Of a DNA stretch of 64,000 nt, positions 43,708-52,876 are shown piece after piece. The notes beneath the pieces are model-generated. The model was not told where the DNA came from and did no database searches. It saw nothing but the letters and a program-made list of their open reading frames with translations. The first letter of the stretch is position 1; each line of letters begins with the position of its first letter. The translations under genes and the position numbers were made by a program. The DNA comes from Saccharopolyspora kobensis (lineage in GTDB: Bacteria; Actinomycetota; Actinomycetes; Mycobacteriales; Pseudonocardiaceae): positions 206,180-270,179 of the forward strand of contig NZ_FNVB01000006.1 in NCBI RefSeq assembly GCF_900108315.1, read 5' to 3'.

Positions 43708-46700
43708 TTGGAGCACCTCAGCAGCTCCGCACAGCTCGAACGAACCGCCGAGCCCGAGCCGACCGAACCACCGCGCCGGCGCGGGCCCGGCCGGTGGCTG
43801 GCGCACCTGCTCGCGCTCTGCGTCGGCGTCGTCGGGCTGGTCTGCGCGTTGTCGCTGCCGTTCGCGCCGGTGTGGGTGGACCGCACCGAGGTGCGCTGGC
43901 CGGACGCGCAGGCCGAGACCACGACGGCCCTCTTCGCGCCCTACCGACCGGCGGAGTTCGAGGCGTCCGTGCCGTGCCCGGTGCTGCGCAACGCGCTGGA
44001 GCGGCCGGGGCGCACCACCGTCCTGACCACGCTGCCGCCGGGCAGCGACCGCGAAGGCCTGGTGCTCACCACCGAGGACGGCGAACCGCGGCTGCTGCTC
44101 GGGCAGCAGCAGGTCCAGCTGCCGCCGAACGCCTGCGGGCTGGACATCAGCGCCGACTCGCAGCGCTCGCTGGTGACCGTCGACGGCCGGGCGCCGATCG
44201 CGCTGGCCGGCGTCGCCGCGCCGGAGATCTTCACCTTCGCCACCGACCTCGAACCCGGCCAGCTGACCGGGCTCTCGGTCACGGCCCGGACGTTCTCCTG
44301 GTTCGACACCTCGCCGACCGAGGCCAAGACGACCCTGATCACCACCGCGCTGGCGCTCGCGCTGGTCTCGCTGGCCCTCCTGTTCGTGCACGCACCACCG
44401 GCGTTGCGCTCGGTCCGGGTGGCGCTCACCCCGCTGCCGGTGGACGTCGGGGTCGCCGCCGTGCTGGCGGCGTGGCTGGTCATCGGCCCGCTGACCGATG
44501 ACGACGGCTTCGCGATGATGACCGTCCGCAACTACGACGACGCCGGGGACATCGGCAACTACTACCGCTGGTTCAACGCCTCGGAGACGCCGTTCACGCT
44601 GGTCCAGCACCTGATGCGGTGGTGGTCGGCGGACGACCTGACACCCGCCTGGCTCCGGGTGCCCAGCGCGGTGGCCGGCCTGCTGACCTGGTTCGTCGTC
44701 AGCCGCGGCATCGTGGCACCGGTCTGCCGGGGCACCCGGCGGTTCCCGCTGCACCTGGTCACCGCGGTGTTCTTCCTGGCCTGCTGGCTGCCGTTCGGCC
44801 TGGGCATCCGCCCCGAACCGTTCCTCGCGCTGGGCGCCTCCGCGCTGGTCGCGGCGCTGCTGAAGCTCGGCCGGACGCGCGCCCCGCAGCTGTGGCTGGG
44901 CATCGCGGCGCTGCTGACGGGGCTGACCGTGGCGATCACGCCCACCGGCGTCAGCGCGCTGATCATCGTGCTGGTCTTCGCGCCGCGCATCTGGCGGGTG
45001 CTCGCCCAGCCGGGTGCGCTGCCGCGCTGGGTGCTGGTGCCGACCCGCGCGGCGCTGGCCGCGTGCCTGGCGGGGACCGGCCTGGTGGCGATGTTCGCCG
45101 ACTCGACCTGGCGCGGCGTCATGGCCGCGACCGAGATCCACGACGAGTTCGGGCCGAGCCTGGGCTGGTACCAGGAGATCGACCGGTACGCGGCGCTGCT
45201 GGGCACCTCGATCTGGGGCACCTCGGCGAAGCGGCTGGCGGTGTTCCTGGTGATCACCGCCGCGCTGCTCGCCGGCGCCTGCGCGATGCGGCAGATCCAC
45301 CGCTGGACCTCGGTGGGCGAACTGCCGGTGCTGCTCGGCGCGGCGGTCGCGGTGCTGGCCGCGCTGTGGCTGACGCCGTCGAAGTGGACGCACCACTTCG
45401 GCTCCCTGGCCGGGGTCGGATCGGCGCTGCTCGCGGTGGTCGTGGTGGTGCTGGTGCGGGTCGGCAGGCTCCAGCACGCGAAGCGGGAGGCCCGGCTGCT
45501 CGGCGTGTTCGGCGCGGTCGCGACGTCCTTGGCCGCGGCGCTGGCGTTCATGGGCCCGAACACCTGGCCGATGCACTCCGACTTCGCCGTGCCGTGGTCG
45601 GATTCCCCGGTGCGGCCCGACGTTCCGCTCGACAGCCCGGTGTTCTGGCTGGCCGGTGCCGTCCTCATCGGACTGCTCGCGCTCGGCTTCCTGCGCCTCC
45701 GCGCGGCGGTGTGGGCCCGGCCGCGCAATCGTCTGATGTGGACGATCATGCCCGCCTCCGTGCTCAGCGGGGCGGCACTGGCCTCGGTGCTGGTCCTGCT
45801 CGGCTCGCTGGCCGCCGCGCCGCAGGTCATGGGCGACCGGTTCTCCGTGGCGCGGATGAACTGGCAGGGCCTCCGCAGCGGCACCTGCGGACTGGAGGAC
45901 GAGGTCCAGGCGCTGCCCGTCGCCGAGCAGCTGTGGCCGCTGGTCGGCGAGGCCGAGCTGGACGGGTTCACCGCGGGCGGCGCACCGCCGCAGGAAGCGG
46001 ACGTGACCAACGCGGGATCGGGCGAACCGCTGCGGGTGGTGCCGCCGGAGACCGAACCGGAGAAGGGCCCGCGCGACGAGGTGCAGGCGACGTCGGCGAG
46101 CGAGCACTCCTGGACGAGCCGCACCGGCGGCCCGCAGAACACCGGCTCGCTGATCAGCCCGTGGTTCGGAATGCCGCAGCTGACCAACGACCAGGCGCTG
46201 TCGCTGTGGATCGCCGGGCGGCCCGAGCAGGGCAACTCGCTGGCGCTGGAGTTCGCCGCCGCGGACCGACCGCTGGGCGTCCGCGAACTGCGCGACCCGC
46301 CGCCGACCGACCCGCCCTTCGACGACCCGCGCCACGGACGGCCGGTCGACTGGCGCAACTTCCGCGACTGGCGGCTGCACACCATCGACGCCCGCGACAT
46401 CCCGCGCGGCGCGGACCGCGTGCGGATCCTCGGCGAGGACCGCACCACCGACGAGCAGGGCTGGCTGTCGGTGAGCGGCCCGGTGGTGCGCGACGTGGTG
46501 CCGCTGCGGCAGGCGCTCGACGCGCGCGGGCCCGTGCTGATCGACTGGACGATGAGCTTCCTCTTCCCGTGCCGCAGCGACTACCCGCAGGTCGCGGGCG
46601 GGGTGGCGAGCAGTCCGCGGCTGATGGTGACCCCGCCGACCGGCGACTGGGGAATGGCCGTCGACCCGAACTGGGGCGGGGTCTTCGCGGGCGCGACGAT

Positions 46701-46875
46701 GCTCTCCCGCCGCATCGAGATCCCCACCCGCCTGCGCGGCGCGCCCGGCCACGCCTGGGGCCACCTCTACGCGGTCGGCTACGGCATCGAACGAGACGCC
46801 TACACGACGACCCGCACCTGGGAAACGATCGGCGGCGCTCACGGAGACGCCCCGTACCCCTTCAAGGAGCACTGA
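43708..46875 (+). CDS. Arabinosyltransferase, Emb family (second of three)
   Basis: About 1055 residues with the complete Emb layout: TM1 (LCVGVVGLVCALSLPFAPVW), periplasmic domain 1 (about 60-230), a GT-C core with LTDDDGFAMMTVRN and IGNYYRWFNASETPF, LTPSKWTHHFGSLAG, and a C-terminal periplasmic domain with WLSVSGPVVRDVVPLRQAL and DWTMSFLFPC. TTG 43708 is preceded by GGGAGGA at short spacing; the frame to 43546 lacks a signal. It is more like the third Emb protein than the first, so these two probably come from a duplication. No adjacent aftA. Confidence 0.92.
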   Translation: MEHLSSSAQLERTAEPEPTEPPRRRGPGRWLAHLLALCVGVVGLVCALSLPFAPVWVDRTEVRWPDAQAETTTALFAPYRPAEFEASVPCPVLRNALERPGRTTVLTTLPPGSDREGLVLTTEDGEPRLLLGQQQVQLPPNACGLDISADSQRSLVTVDGRAPIALAGVAAPEIFTFATDLEPGQLTGLSVTARTFSWFDTSPTEAKTTLITTALALALVSLALLFVHAPPALRSVRVALTPLPVDVGVAAVLAAWLVIGPLTDDDGFAMMTVRNYDDAGDIGNYYRWFNASETPFTLVQHLMRWWSADDLTPAWLRVPSAVAGLLTWFVVSRGIVAPVCRGTRRFPLHLVTAVFFLACWLPFGLGIRPEPFLALGASALVAALLKLGRTRAPQLWLGIAALLTGLTVAITPTGVSALIIVLVFAPRIWRVLAQPGALPRWVLVPTRAALAACLAGTGLVAMFADSTWRGVMAATEIHDEFGPSLGWYQEIDRYAALLGTSIWGTSAKRLAVFLVITAALLAGACAMRQIHRWTSVGELPVLLGAAVAVLAALWLTPSKWTHHFGSLAGVGSALLAVVVVVLVRVGRLQHAKREARLLGVFGAVATSLAAALAFMGPNTWPMHSDFAVPWSDSPVRPDVPLDSPVFWLAGAVLIGLLALGFLRLRAAVWARPRNRLMWTIMPASVLSGAALASVLVLLGSLAAAPQVMGDRFSVARMNWQGLRSGTCGLEDEVQALPVAEQLWPLVGEAELDGFTAGGAPPQEADVTNAGSGEPLRVVPPETEPEKGPRDEVQATSASEHSWTSRTGGPQNTGSLISPWFGMPQLTNDQALSLWIAGRPEQGNSLALEFAAADRPLGVRELRDPPPTDPPFDDPRHGRPVDWRNFRDWRLHTIDARDIPRGADRVRILGEDRTTDEQGWLSVSGPVVRDVVPLRQALDARGPVLIDWTMSFLFPCRSDYPQVAGGVASSPRLMVTPPTGDWGMAVDPNWGGVFAGATMLSRRIEIPTRLRGAPGHAWGHLYAVGYGIERDAYTTTRTWETIGGAHGDAPYPFKEH

Positions 46876-46881
46876 TCGCGT

Positions 46882-46934
46882 CACCCCGGCGGCGGTCGAT
46901 TTCGGGCGAAAGCGACGCGGCCCTGCCCGGGGTG
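46882..46934 (+). terminator. Hairpin after second emb gene
   Basis: Outer arms CACCCCGGC and GCCCGGGGTG enclose a smaller dyad GTCGATTTCGGGCGAAAGCGAC. Lies between the second and third emb genes and could attenuate read-through; the inner dyad resembles the hairpins at 34448-34584. Confidence 0.45.
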
Positions 46935-47030
46935 GGAGGACGGGTGACGCTCGTTCAGGTGCTGCGGGATCCGGTCGGCTGGCTGAAACTGGTTCGCATT
47001 GTGCATCCAGCCAGTTGACCGGGGGGCATC

Positions 47031-50000
47031 GTGGCGGACCGGGCGGGAGCGGCGGAACTCGACCGCCCGCTGCCCGCGCCGACCCCGCGCGAGCGCCGGT
47101 TTCCCGGCGCCGTCGGGCTGCTCGTCGGAATGCTGGGCGTGCTGGTCGCACTCGCCGTGCCGCTGGCACCGGTGATCACCCAGCAGGTCACCGCGACCTG
47201 GCCGAAAGCCGGGCAGCTGCCCGAAAGCACGCTGGCCTTCGTCGTGCCGTACCACCCGGCCGAGGGACAGGTGCGGATCCCGTGCCCGGTGGTCCGCGCC
47301 GGGCAGCAGCGCGCCGCCCCGACCACGCTGGTCGCCAGCCGACCGCCCGGCCAGCCCACCGAGGGCTTCGCCGTCACCACCGCGAACGACCACGTGATCG
47401 CCCTGATCGGCGGCCGCGAAGCGCTGCGCGCGCCGATCACCGCAGCTTGCGACGTCGCCATCGACGCAGACAGCACGGGCAGCCGGGCGCGGATCGGCGA
47501 CCGGGCGGTGGAGCTGCCCGGTGTGCGAGTCCGGGACATCGTCGCGTTCGCCACCGACCTCGAACCCGAGCAGGCGACCGGCCTCCAGGTCCGGGTGACC
47601 ACGGCGAACTGGTTCGAGAACTCCCCCACCACGACCAAGAACCTCCTGGTCACCACCCAGATCGTCCTCGTCCTCCTCGCCTTCGCCACCCTCCTCGCCC
47701 ACGACCGGTCCCGCCGGAAGCACGCAATTTCAATGGAAATCGAACCCCCAATTTCAATTGAAATTGCGGACCGTCGGCGTGTCGCCGCCCGACACTCCGA
47801 CGGCGCGTCGGATGGTGGCGCAATTTCAATGGAAATCAGACGTCCAATTTCAATTGAAATTGCATCTCGCGGGCGGAGTCCGGTGCTGGGGCGCCTCGTC
47901 GACGTCGGGCTGTTCATCGTGCTCGCGGGGTGGTGGGTGGTCGGACCGACCACGCCGGACGACTCGTTCGCCGCGATGACCGTCCGCAACGGCCTGCTGA
48001 CCGGCGACATCGGCAACTACTACCGCTGGGAGAACGCCTCCGAAGCCCCGTTCACGCTGGTCCAGCACCTGCTCGAACCCGTCGCCGCGTGGAGTGCCAA
48101 TCCGCTCGCCCTGCGCATCCCGAGCGTGGTCGCGGCCGCGCTGACCTGGCTCGTGCTCAGCCGCGGAATCCTCGGCGCGGTGCTGCCGGAGCACTCCCGA
48201 CTCGGTTCGGTCCGGCTGCTGGCCGCCGTGAGCTTCCTGGCCTGGTGGCTGCCGTTCGGACTGGGCGTGCGCCCGGAACCGTTCGAAGCGCTGGGCCTGG
48301 CCGCAGTGCTCGCCTGCGTCCTCCAGGCGGTGCGGCGCGACCGGGTCGCGTGGCTGGGGCTCGCCGCGCTGGCAGCCGGGCTGTCGGTCGCGGTGAACCC
48401 GATGGGCATCACCGCGCTCGCGCCGTTCGCGGTGCTCGCACCGCAGCTGCGGCGGCTGCTCAGCGTGCCCGTCGTGGCGCTGCTCGGTGGTATCGCCGCC
48501 GTCGGCGTGGTGGTGATGTTCGCCGACCAGTCGCTGTTCGGCGTCCGCAAGGCGACCGAGCTGCACGCGCACTACGGGCCGGACGTGCCCTGGTTCCAGG
48601 AAGTCCTGCGCTACCAGTACCTGCTCGGCTTCGACCTGCAGGGCGACATCGCGCGACGCGCTCCGGTGCTGCTGACCGCGCTCATCGCCGGCTACAGCGG
48701 CCTGCTGCTGCTGCGCGGCGCCCGGCGCCTGCCCGGCATGGCGCTGGCGCACGTGCCGCCGCTCTGCCTGCTGCTGAGCGTCCTCCTCATGATCGCGACA
48801 CCCTCCAAATGGACGCACTATTTCGGCGCGCTGGCCGGAGTCGGAGCCGCTACGCTGACCGCAGGTGCGGTCCTGATCACATTCGCCGCCCGGCACCTCG
48901 CCCGCGACCGGGTGGTGCTGGTGGCGGGTGGGCTGTGCACCGCCCTCGCCGCGCTCGCCGCGGCGCTGGCGTTCGCTGGAAAGAACAACTGGTTCCTGCA
49001 CTCCCAGTTCGGAGTGCCTTGGGGAGAGCAGCCGGTGCGACCGCTGAACAACCCCGCGTGGTGGTTGCTCGCGGTGGCCGCGGCACTGGCGGTGTCCGTC
49101 CTGAGTGGACGCACCGGCCGGGCTCGGCGGCTGCTCGTCCGGATTCCCGCGCTGGTCGGCGTGGGCGCGGTGGGGGTGACGGTGGCGATCGTGCTCGGTT
49201 CGTTCGTCCTCGCGCCCATCCGGCAGGCCGATGCCTATTCGATCGGCGGCCAGGGCCTGGCCGCGCTGTCCGGCGGCAGCTGCGGCATCGCGGACCACGT
49301 GGTCGCCACCCCGGACGTTCCCGGCGGTGCGCCGGCCTCGAACGGACCTGCCGAGAGCTACGGCTTCAGCGCCGGCACCGGGCACGCGCAAGAATTCGCG
49401 CCACCCGAAGGGGTGAACGAGTTCTGGGGCAGCCTGGGCGGCGGACAGATCTCCACCGGCGAGCTCACCACCGGCTGGTACTCGCTGCCCGCGCTCGCCC
49501 CGGACCAGGAGCTCGCGGTGGCGGTCGCCGGGCGCAGCGGCGACGGCAACCGGGTGGCGCTGGAATTCGCCTCGCCCACCGGCGTCCTCGGCGAGCACGT
49601 CCTGGACGACACCTGGCTGGACGCCGACGAGCGCCCGGCCTACCCCGCCGACCACGTGGTGCCGGACCGCCCGCAGGACCACCCCGCCTGGCGCGACCTG
49701 CCGGTTCCCGCCCGGGACATCCCGGCCGGGGCGACCGCGGTGCGGATCCGCGCGGTGGACGGCACCACCGATCCCGCGGGCTGGCTCGCGGTGGCCGGGC
49801 CGCGCGTCCGGAACGTCGTGCCGCTCCCGGAGTACCTGCGCGGCGAGGCGCCGGTCCTGGTGGACTGGTCGATGACCTGGAACGCGCCGTGCCTGCAGGA
49901 CGTGCCGCGGGTGGCCGGCGGCCTGGTCGAGCCGCCCGCGCACCTCGTGATCCCGCCCAGCGGCACGGGTTTCGGCGGCAGTGCCGCATACGTCCGCGAC

Positions 50001-50192
50001 ATCGGCGGTGTCTTCGCCGGTGTGCGGGAAGTCGGTCACCAGAAAGAAGTACCGACCCGACCACTCGGCGTCGAGAAAACCCCGGAGTACTCCGAATGGG
50101 GCCACCTCATCGAGGTGCATTACCCGATGCCGGGCAACGAATACGACGTGCAACGCGTTCCTGTTCCACGGTGGGGTTGGCGAGGGGAGTGA
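47031..50192 (+). CDS. Arabinosyltransferase, Emb family (third), with repeat insertion
   Basis: A 1053-residue Emb protein: TM1 (AVGLLVGMLGVLVALAVPLA), periplasmic domain 1, TM2 (LLVTTQIVLVLLAFATLLA), then the GT-C core with TTPDDSFAAMTVRN, IGNYYRWENASEAPF and TPSKWTHYFGALAG. A C-terminal periplasmic domain ends the protein. Between TM2 and TM3 (about residues 232-278) the composite palindrome repeat is translated in-frame as AISMEI..PPISIEIA plus a basic stretch and a second AISMEI..PISIEIA. The second Emb protein has no counterpart here. The loop should be cytoplasmic, so the insertion may be tolerated. GTG 47031 chosen. Confidence 0.92.
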   Translation: MADRAGAAELDRPLPAPTPRERRFPGAVGLLVGMLGVLVALAVPLAPVITQQVTATWPKAGQLPESTLAFVVPYHPAEGQVRIPCPVVRAGQQRAAPTTLVASRPPGQPTEGFAVTTANDHVIALIGGREALRAPITAACDVAIDADSTGSRARIGDRAVELPGVRVRDIVAFATDLEPEQATGLQVRVTTANWFENSPTTTKNLLVTTQIVLVLLAFATLLAHDRSRRKHAISMEIEPPISIEIADRRRVAARHSDGASDGGAISMEIRRPISIEIASRGRSPVLGRLVDVGLFIVLAGWWVVGPTTPDDSFAAMTVRNGLLTGDIGNYYRWENASEAPFTLVQHLLEPVAAWSANPLALRIPSVVAAALTWLVLSRGILGAVLPEHSRLGSVRLLAAVSFLAWWLPFGLGVRPEPFEALGLAAVLACVLQAVRRDRVAWLGLAALAAGLSVAVNPMGITALAPFAVLAPQLRRLLSVPVVALLGGIAAVGVVVMFADQSLFGVRKATELHAHYGPDVPWFQEVLRYQYLLGFDLQGDIARRAPVLLTALIAGYSGLLLLRGARRLPGMALAHVPPLCLLLSVLLMIATPSKWTHYFGALAGVGAATLTAGAVLITFAARHLARDRVVLVAGGLCTALAALAAALAFAGKNNWFLHSQFGVPWGEQPVRPLNNPAWWLLAVAAALAVSVLSGRTGRARRLLVRIPALVGVGAVGVTVAIVLGSFVLAPIRQADAYSIGGQGLAALSGGSCGIADHVVATPDVPGGAPASNGPAESYGFSAGTGHAQEFAPPEGVNEFWGSLGGGQISTGELTTGWYSLPALAPDQELAVAVAGRSGDGNRVALEFASPTGVLGEHVLDDTWLDADERPAYPADHVVPDRPQDHPAWRDLPVPARDIPAGATAVRIRAVDGTTDPAGWLAVAGPRVRNVVPLPEYLRGEAPVLVDWSMTWNAPCLQDVPRVAGGLVEPPAHLVIPPSGTGFGGSAAYVRDIGGVFAGVREVGHQKEVPTRPLGVEKTPEYSEWGHLIEVHYPMPGNEYDVQRVPVPRWGWRGE
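47724..47863. repeat. Composite AT-rich twin-palindrome element inside emb (copy 3)
   Basis: Modules at 47724-47767 and 47820-47863 start 96 bases apart, the same spacing as in copy 1. Between them is GTCGGCGTGTCG and CCCGACAC, shared in part with copy 1. Within each module the first palindrome is AATTTCAATGGAAATC and the second the perfect AATTTCAATTGAAATT. The whole element is open in the emb frame. Confidence 0.9.
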
Positions 50193-50194
50193 CC

Positions 50195-51208
50195 ATGGCC
50201 GACACGATGCGCCAGCAGGTCCGGATTCCGGTGCCGCAGCAGCAACCGCGCAGCAGCGCTCCGGAAGGCCCCCCGCTGGTCTCCTACGTGCTCCCCGTCT
50301 TCAACGAGGTGGACGGCATCCGCCACTTCCACGAGGAGCTGACCTCCACCACCGCGACCCGCCCCGAGTTCGACTACGAGTTCGTCTACGTCAACGACGG
50401 ATCCGCGGACGGTTCGCTGGAAGTCCTGCGGGACATCGCGAAGAACGACCCGCGGGTGCGGGTGGTGGACTTCGCGCGCAACTACGGCCACCAGATCGCC
50501 ATCACCGCCGGGCTGGACCACGCCCGCGGCGACGCGGTGATCGTGATGGACACCGATCTGCAGGACCCGCCGCAGGTCAGCCTGGAGCTGATCGACGCGT
50601 GGGTGGCAGGCGCGGAGATCGTGTCCGCGCGCCGCCGCACCCGCCAGGACACGCCGTTCAAGCGCGTCACCGCCGCCGGTTACTACCGGGTGCTGCGGCG
50701 CTGCGCCGAGGTCGACATCCCGGTGGACACCGGCGACTTCCGGCTGCTCAACCGCCGCGCCGCCGAGGAGCTGCGCGGTTTCCGCGAGCGCAGCCGGTTC
50801 ATCCGCGGCATGGTCGCCTCGATGGGCTTCGAGCAGCAGGAGGTGCTGTTCGACCGCGACGAGCGCGTCGCGGGCGAGACCAAGTACCCGATGCGCAAGA
50901 TGCTGCGGCTGGCGGCCGACGGCGTCACCGGCTTCTCCACCGTCCCGCTCAAGATGATCACCCGGATGGGGTTCATCACCTTGGGGCTGGCGCTGCTCGG
51001 CATCATCTACGCGGTGACGCTACGGCTGTTCTTCCCCGCGGTGACGGTGTCCGGCTGGACCATGCTCATGGTCGCCATGCTGTTCCTCGGCGGGCTGCAG
51101 ATGCTCTCGCTCGGGGTTATCGGCAGCTACGTCGGCCGCATCTACAGCGAGGTGCAGCAACGTCCGCTCTACATCGTGCGGGATGTGATCCGGCATGACG
51201 CGGACTGA
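50195..51208 (+). CDS. Polyprenyl-phosphate glycosyltransferase, GtrB/DPM1-like
   Basis: A 337-residue GT2 enzyme with two C-terminal membrane helices: YVLPVFNEVDGIRHF, the DFARNYGHQIAITAGLDHA and VIVMDTDLQDPP (DxD) motifs, VSARRRTRQDTPFKR, DTGDFRLLNRRA and FIRGMVASMGF. The tail helices (MGFITLGLALLGIIYAV, MLMVAMLFLGGLQML) are typical of GtrB. Such enzymes make a polyprenyl-phosphate sugar that a GtrA partner carries across the membrane. The gtrA gene overlaps its end by 14 bases. ATG 50195 has GAGGGGAG upstream and sits three bases after the emb stop, so it is co-transcribed with emb. Confidence 0.93.
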   Translation: MADTMRQQVRIPVPQQQPRSSAPEGPPLVSYVLPVFNEVDGIRHFHEELTSTTATRPEFDYEFVYVNDGSADGSLEVLRDIAKNDPRVRVVDFARNYGHQIAITAGLDHARGDAVIVMDTDLQDPPQVSLELIDAWVAGAEIVSARRRTRQDTPFKRVTAAGYYRVLRRCAEVDIPVDTGDFRLLNRRAAEELRGFRERSRFIRGMVASMGFEQQEVLFDRDERVAGETKYPMRKMLRLAADGVTGFSTVPLKMITRMGFITLGLALLGIIYAVTLRLFFPAVTVSGWTMLMVAMLFLGGLQMLSLGVIGSYVGRIYSEVQQRPLYIVRDVIRHDAD

Positions 51209-51590
51209 ACAGCGGCCGCTGGTCAGCCCGGAGCTGCTGCGCTACGCGGCGATCGGCGCCAGCGGAGTGCTGCTGGACTACCTGCTGTTCCTGCTGCTGT
51301 ACAACGCTTTCGGGCTGCACGAGCAGGTGGCCAACGTGATCAGCACGACCGCGGGCATCACGAACAACTTCGTGCTCAACGCGCTGTTCAACTTCCGCAA
51401 GCGGGACCGGATCCTGGTGCGCTTCCTGCGGTTCTACGCCGTCGGCGTGGCGGGCATCGGCCTGACGTTCGCGCTGCTGCAGGTCTTCTCCGGCTGGCTC
51501 GGCATCGACCCGAACCTGGTCAAAGCGGCGTCCCTGCCGATCGTCCTGATCGTCCAGTACACCATCAACAAGAAGTGGAGCTTCGGATGA
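51195..51590 (+). CDS. GtrA family flippase-like protein
   Basis: A 131-residue four-helix GtrA protein: LRYAAIGASGVLLDYLLFLLL, ISTTAGITNNFVLNALFNF, FLRFYAVGVAGIGLTFALLQV and the end VQYTINKKWSFG. It overlaps the GtrB-like gene by 14 bases and the next oxidoreductase by four (ATGA). It is the second GtrA in the window, distinct from the Rv3789-like one. It is the likely partner that moves the polyprenyl-phosphate sugar made by the upstream enzyme. Confidence 0.92.
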   Translation: MTRTEQRPLVSPELLRYAAIGASGVLLDYLLFLLLYNAFGLHEQVANVISTTAGITNNFVLNALFNFRKRDRILVRFLRFYAVGVAGIGLTFALLQVFSGWLGIDPNLVKAASLPIVLIVQYTINKKWSFG

Positions 51591-52861
51591 GAGTCGGCAT
51601 CGTCGGTGCTGGTGCTACCGGGTTGACCGCGGCCTACGACGCGGTCAAGGCCGGGCACGACGTGACGGTGCTGGAGGCCTCCGCCGAACTGGGCGGGCTG
51701 GCCGCGTCGATCGAGGTCGGCGGCACGCCGCTGGAGCGCTTCTACCACCACAGCTTCCGCACCGACCGGGCCATGATCGGGCTCGTCGAGGAGCTCGGGC
51801 TCGGCCACCTGCTGTGGTTCCACCGGCCCACCACCGGGGTCTACGTCGACGGGCAGCTGCACGACTTCGGCACCCCGCAGGAGATGCTGCGGTTCCCGGG
51901 CTTCTCGCTGCTGGACAAGTTCCGCTTCGGGGCGACGGCGGCGGTTCTGAAGGCGGTTCGCAGCGGGCAGCGGTTCAACTCGGTGCGGGCGCTGGAGTGG
52001 ATGCGCCGCTGGGCCGGGCGGCGCGTCACCGCGAACATCTGGGAACCGCTGCTGGAGGGCAAGTTCGGCATCCACGCCGAGCAGATCTCGATGGCCTGGC
52101 TGTGGGCCAGGATCCACTACCGCACCTTCGAACTCGGTTACGTGCACGGCGGTTTCGAGCAGGTGTACCGCGCGCTGCTGGACGCGGTGACCGAGCGCGG
52201 CGGGAAGGTCGAGTTCGGCAAACCGGTGGCCACCATCCGCCAGCCCGGCGCGACGGTCCTGGTCGGTGCCGGGGACGGCAGCAGCTACGAGTTCGACCGG
52301 GTGATCGTCACCGTCCCCCAGCCGGTGTTCGCGCAAGCGGCGGGCATCGAGACCGACGACGTGCTGTGGCGCAACCAGTACCTGGGCGCGACGTGCTTCA
52401 TCCTGGAGTGCGACCGCAGCGTCATCCCGCACTACTGGCTGAACATCAACGACACGGCGTTCCCGTTCCTGGCGGTCGTGGAGCACACGAACATGGTCGA
52501 TCCCGCCGAGTACGGCGGCCGCCACATCGTCTACGTCGGAAACTACGTGCCGCGCGACGACTGGCGGTTCAACACCGACCCGGCCGAACTGCTGGAGCGC
52601 TACGTGCCCTGGCTGCGCAAGCTGAACCCGGAGTTCGACCGCTCCTGGATCCGGAACTGGCACTTCTCCAAGGCGCCCTTCGCCCAGCCGATCGTGACGC
52701 CGGAGTACCGCTCGCTGATCCCCGGGCACCGCACGAAGATGCCCGGCGTGACGCTGGCGACGATGTCCCAGATCTACCCGCAGGACCGCGGCCAGTCCTA
52801 CGCGATCGCCATGGCCCACGAGGTCACCGACCGACTCGGCCTCAGCAACCGGCGCCCGTAG
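51587..52861 (+). CDS. FAD-dependent amine oxidase/protoporphyrinogen oxidase-like protein
   Basis: A 424-residue flavoprotein: dinucleotide-binding start VGIVGAGATGLTAAYDAVKAG, then VLEASAELGGLAASIEV, GTPLERFYHHSFRTD, and ANIWEPLLEGKFGIHAEQISM in the substrate domain. It resembles the NAD(P)/FAD oxidoreductases that travel with polyprenyl-sugar glycosyltransferases in actinobacteria, and UDP-galactopyranose mutase-like folds more distantly. Its start overlaps the gtrA stop, so it belongs to the same unit (emb-gtrB-gtrA-oxidoreductase). The reaction is not known; modification of a lipid-linked sugar or the polyprenol is conceivable. Confidence 0.85.
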   Translation: MRVGIVGAGATGLTAAYDAVKAGHDVTVLEASAELGGLAASIEVGGTPLERFYHHSFRTDRAMIGLVEELGLGHLLWFHRPTTGVYVDGQLHDFGTPQEMLRFPGFSLLDKFRFGATAAVLKAVRSGQRFNSVRALEWMRRWAGRRVTANIWEPLLEGKFGIHAEQISMAWLWARIHYRTFELGYVHGGFEQVYRALLDAVTERGGKVEFGKPVATIRQPGATVLVGAGDGSSYEFDRVIVTVPQPVFAQAAGIETDDVLWRNQYLGATCFILECDRSVIPHYWLNINDTAFPFLAVVEHTNMVDPAEYGGRHIVYVGNYVPRDDWRFNTDPAELLERYVPWLRKLNPEFDRSWIRNWHFSKAPFAQPIVTPEYRSLIPGHRTKMPGVTLATMSQIYPQDRGQSYAIAMAHEVTDRLGLSNRRP

Positions 52862-52876
52862 CGGGAACCGCCCGGC

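Noticed and set aside
43369..47169. Antisense open frame of more than 1200 codons opposite the second emb gene
   Set aside because: Spans two genes and a terminator, with no domain motif and no ribosome binding site; a GC-bias artefact.
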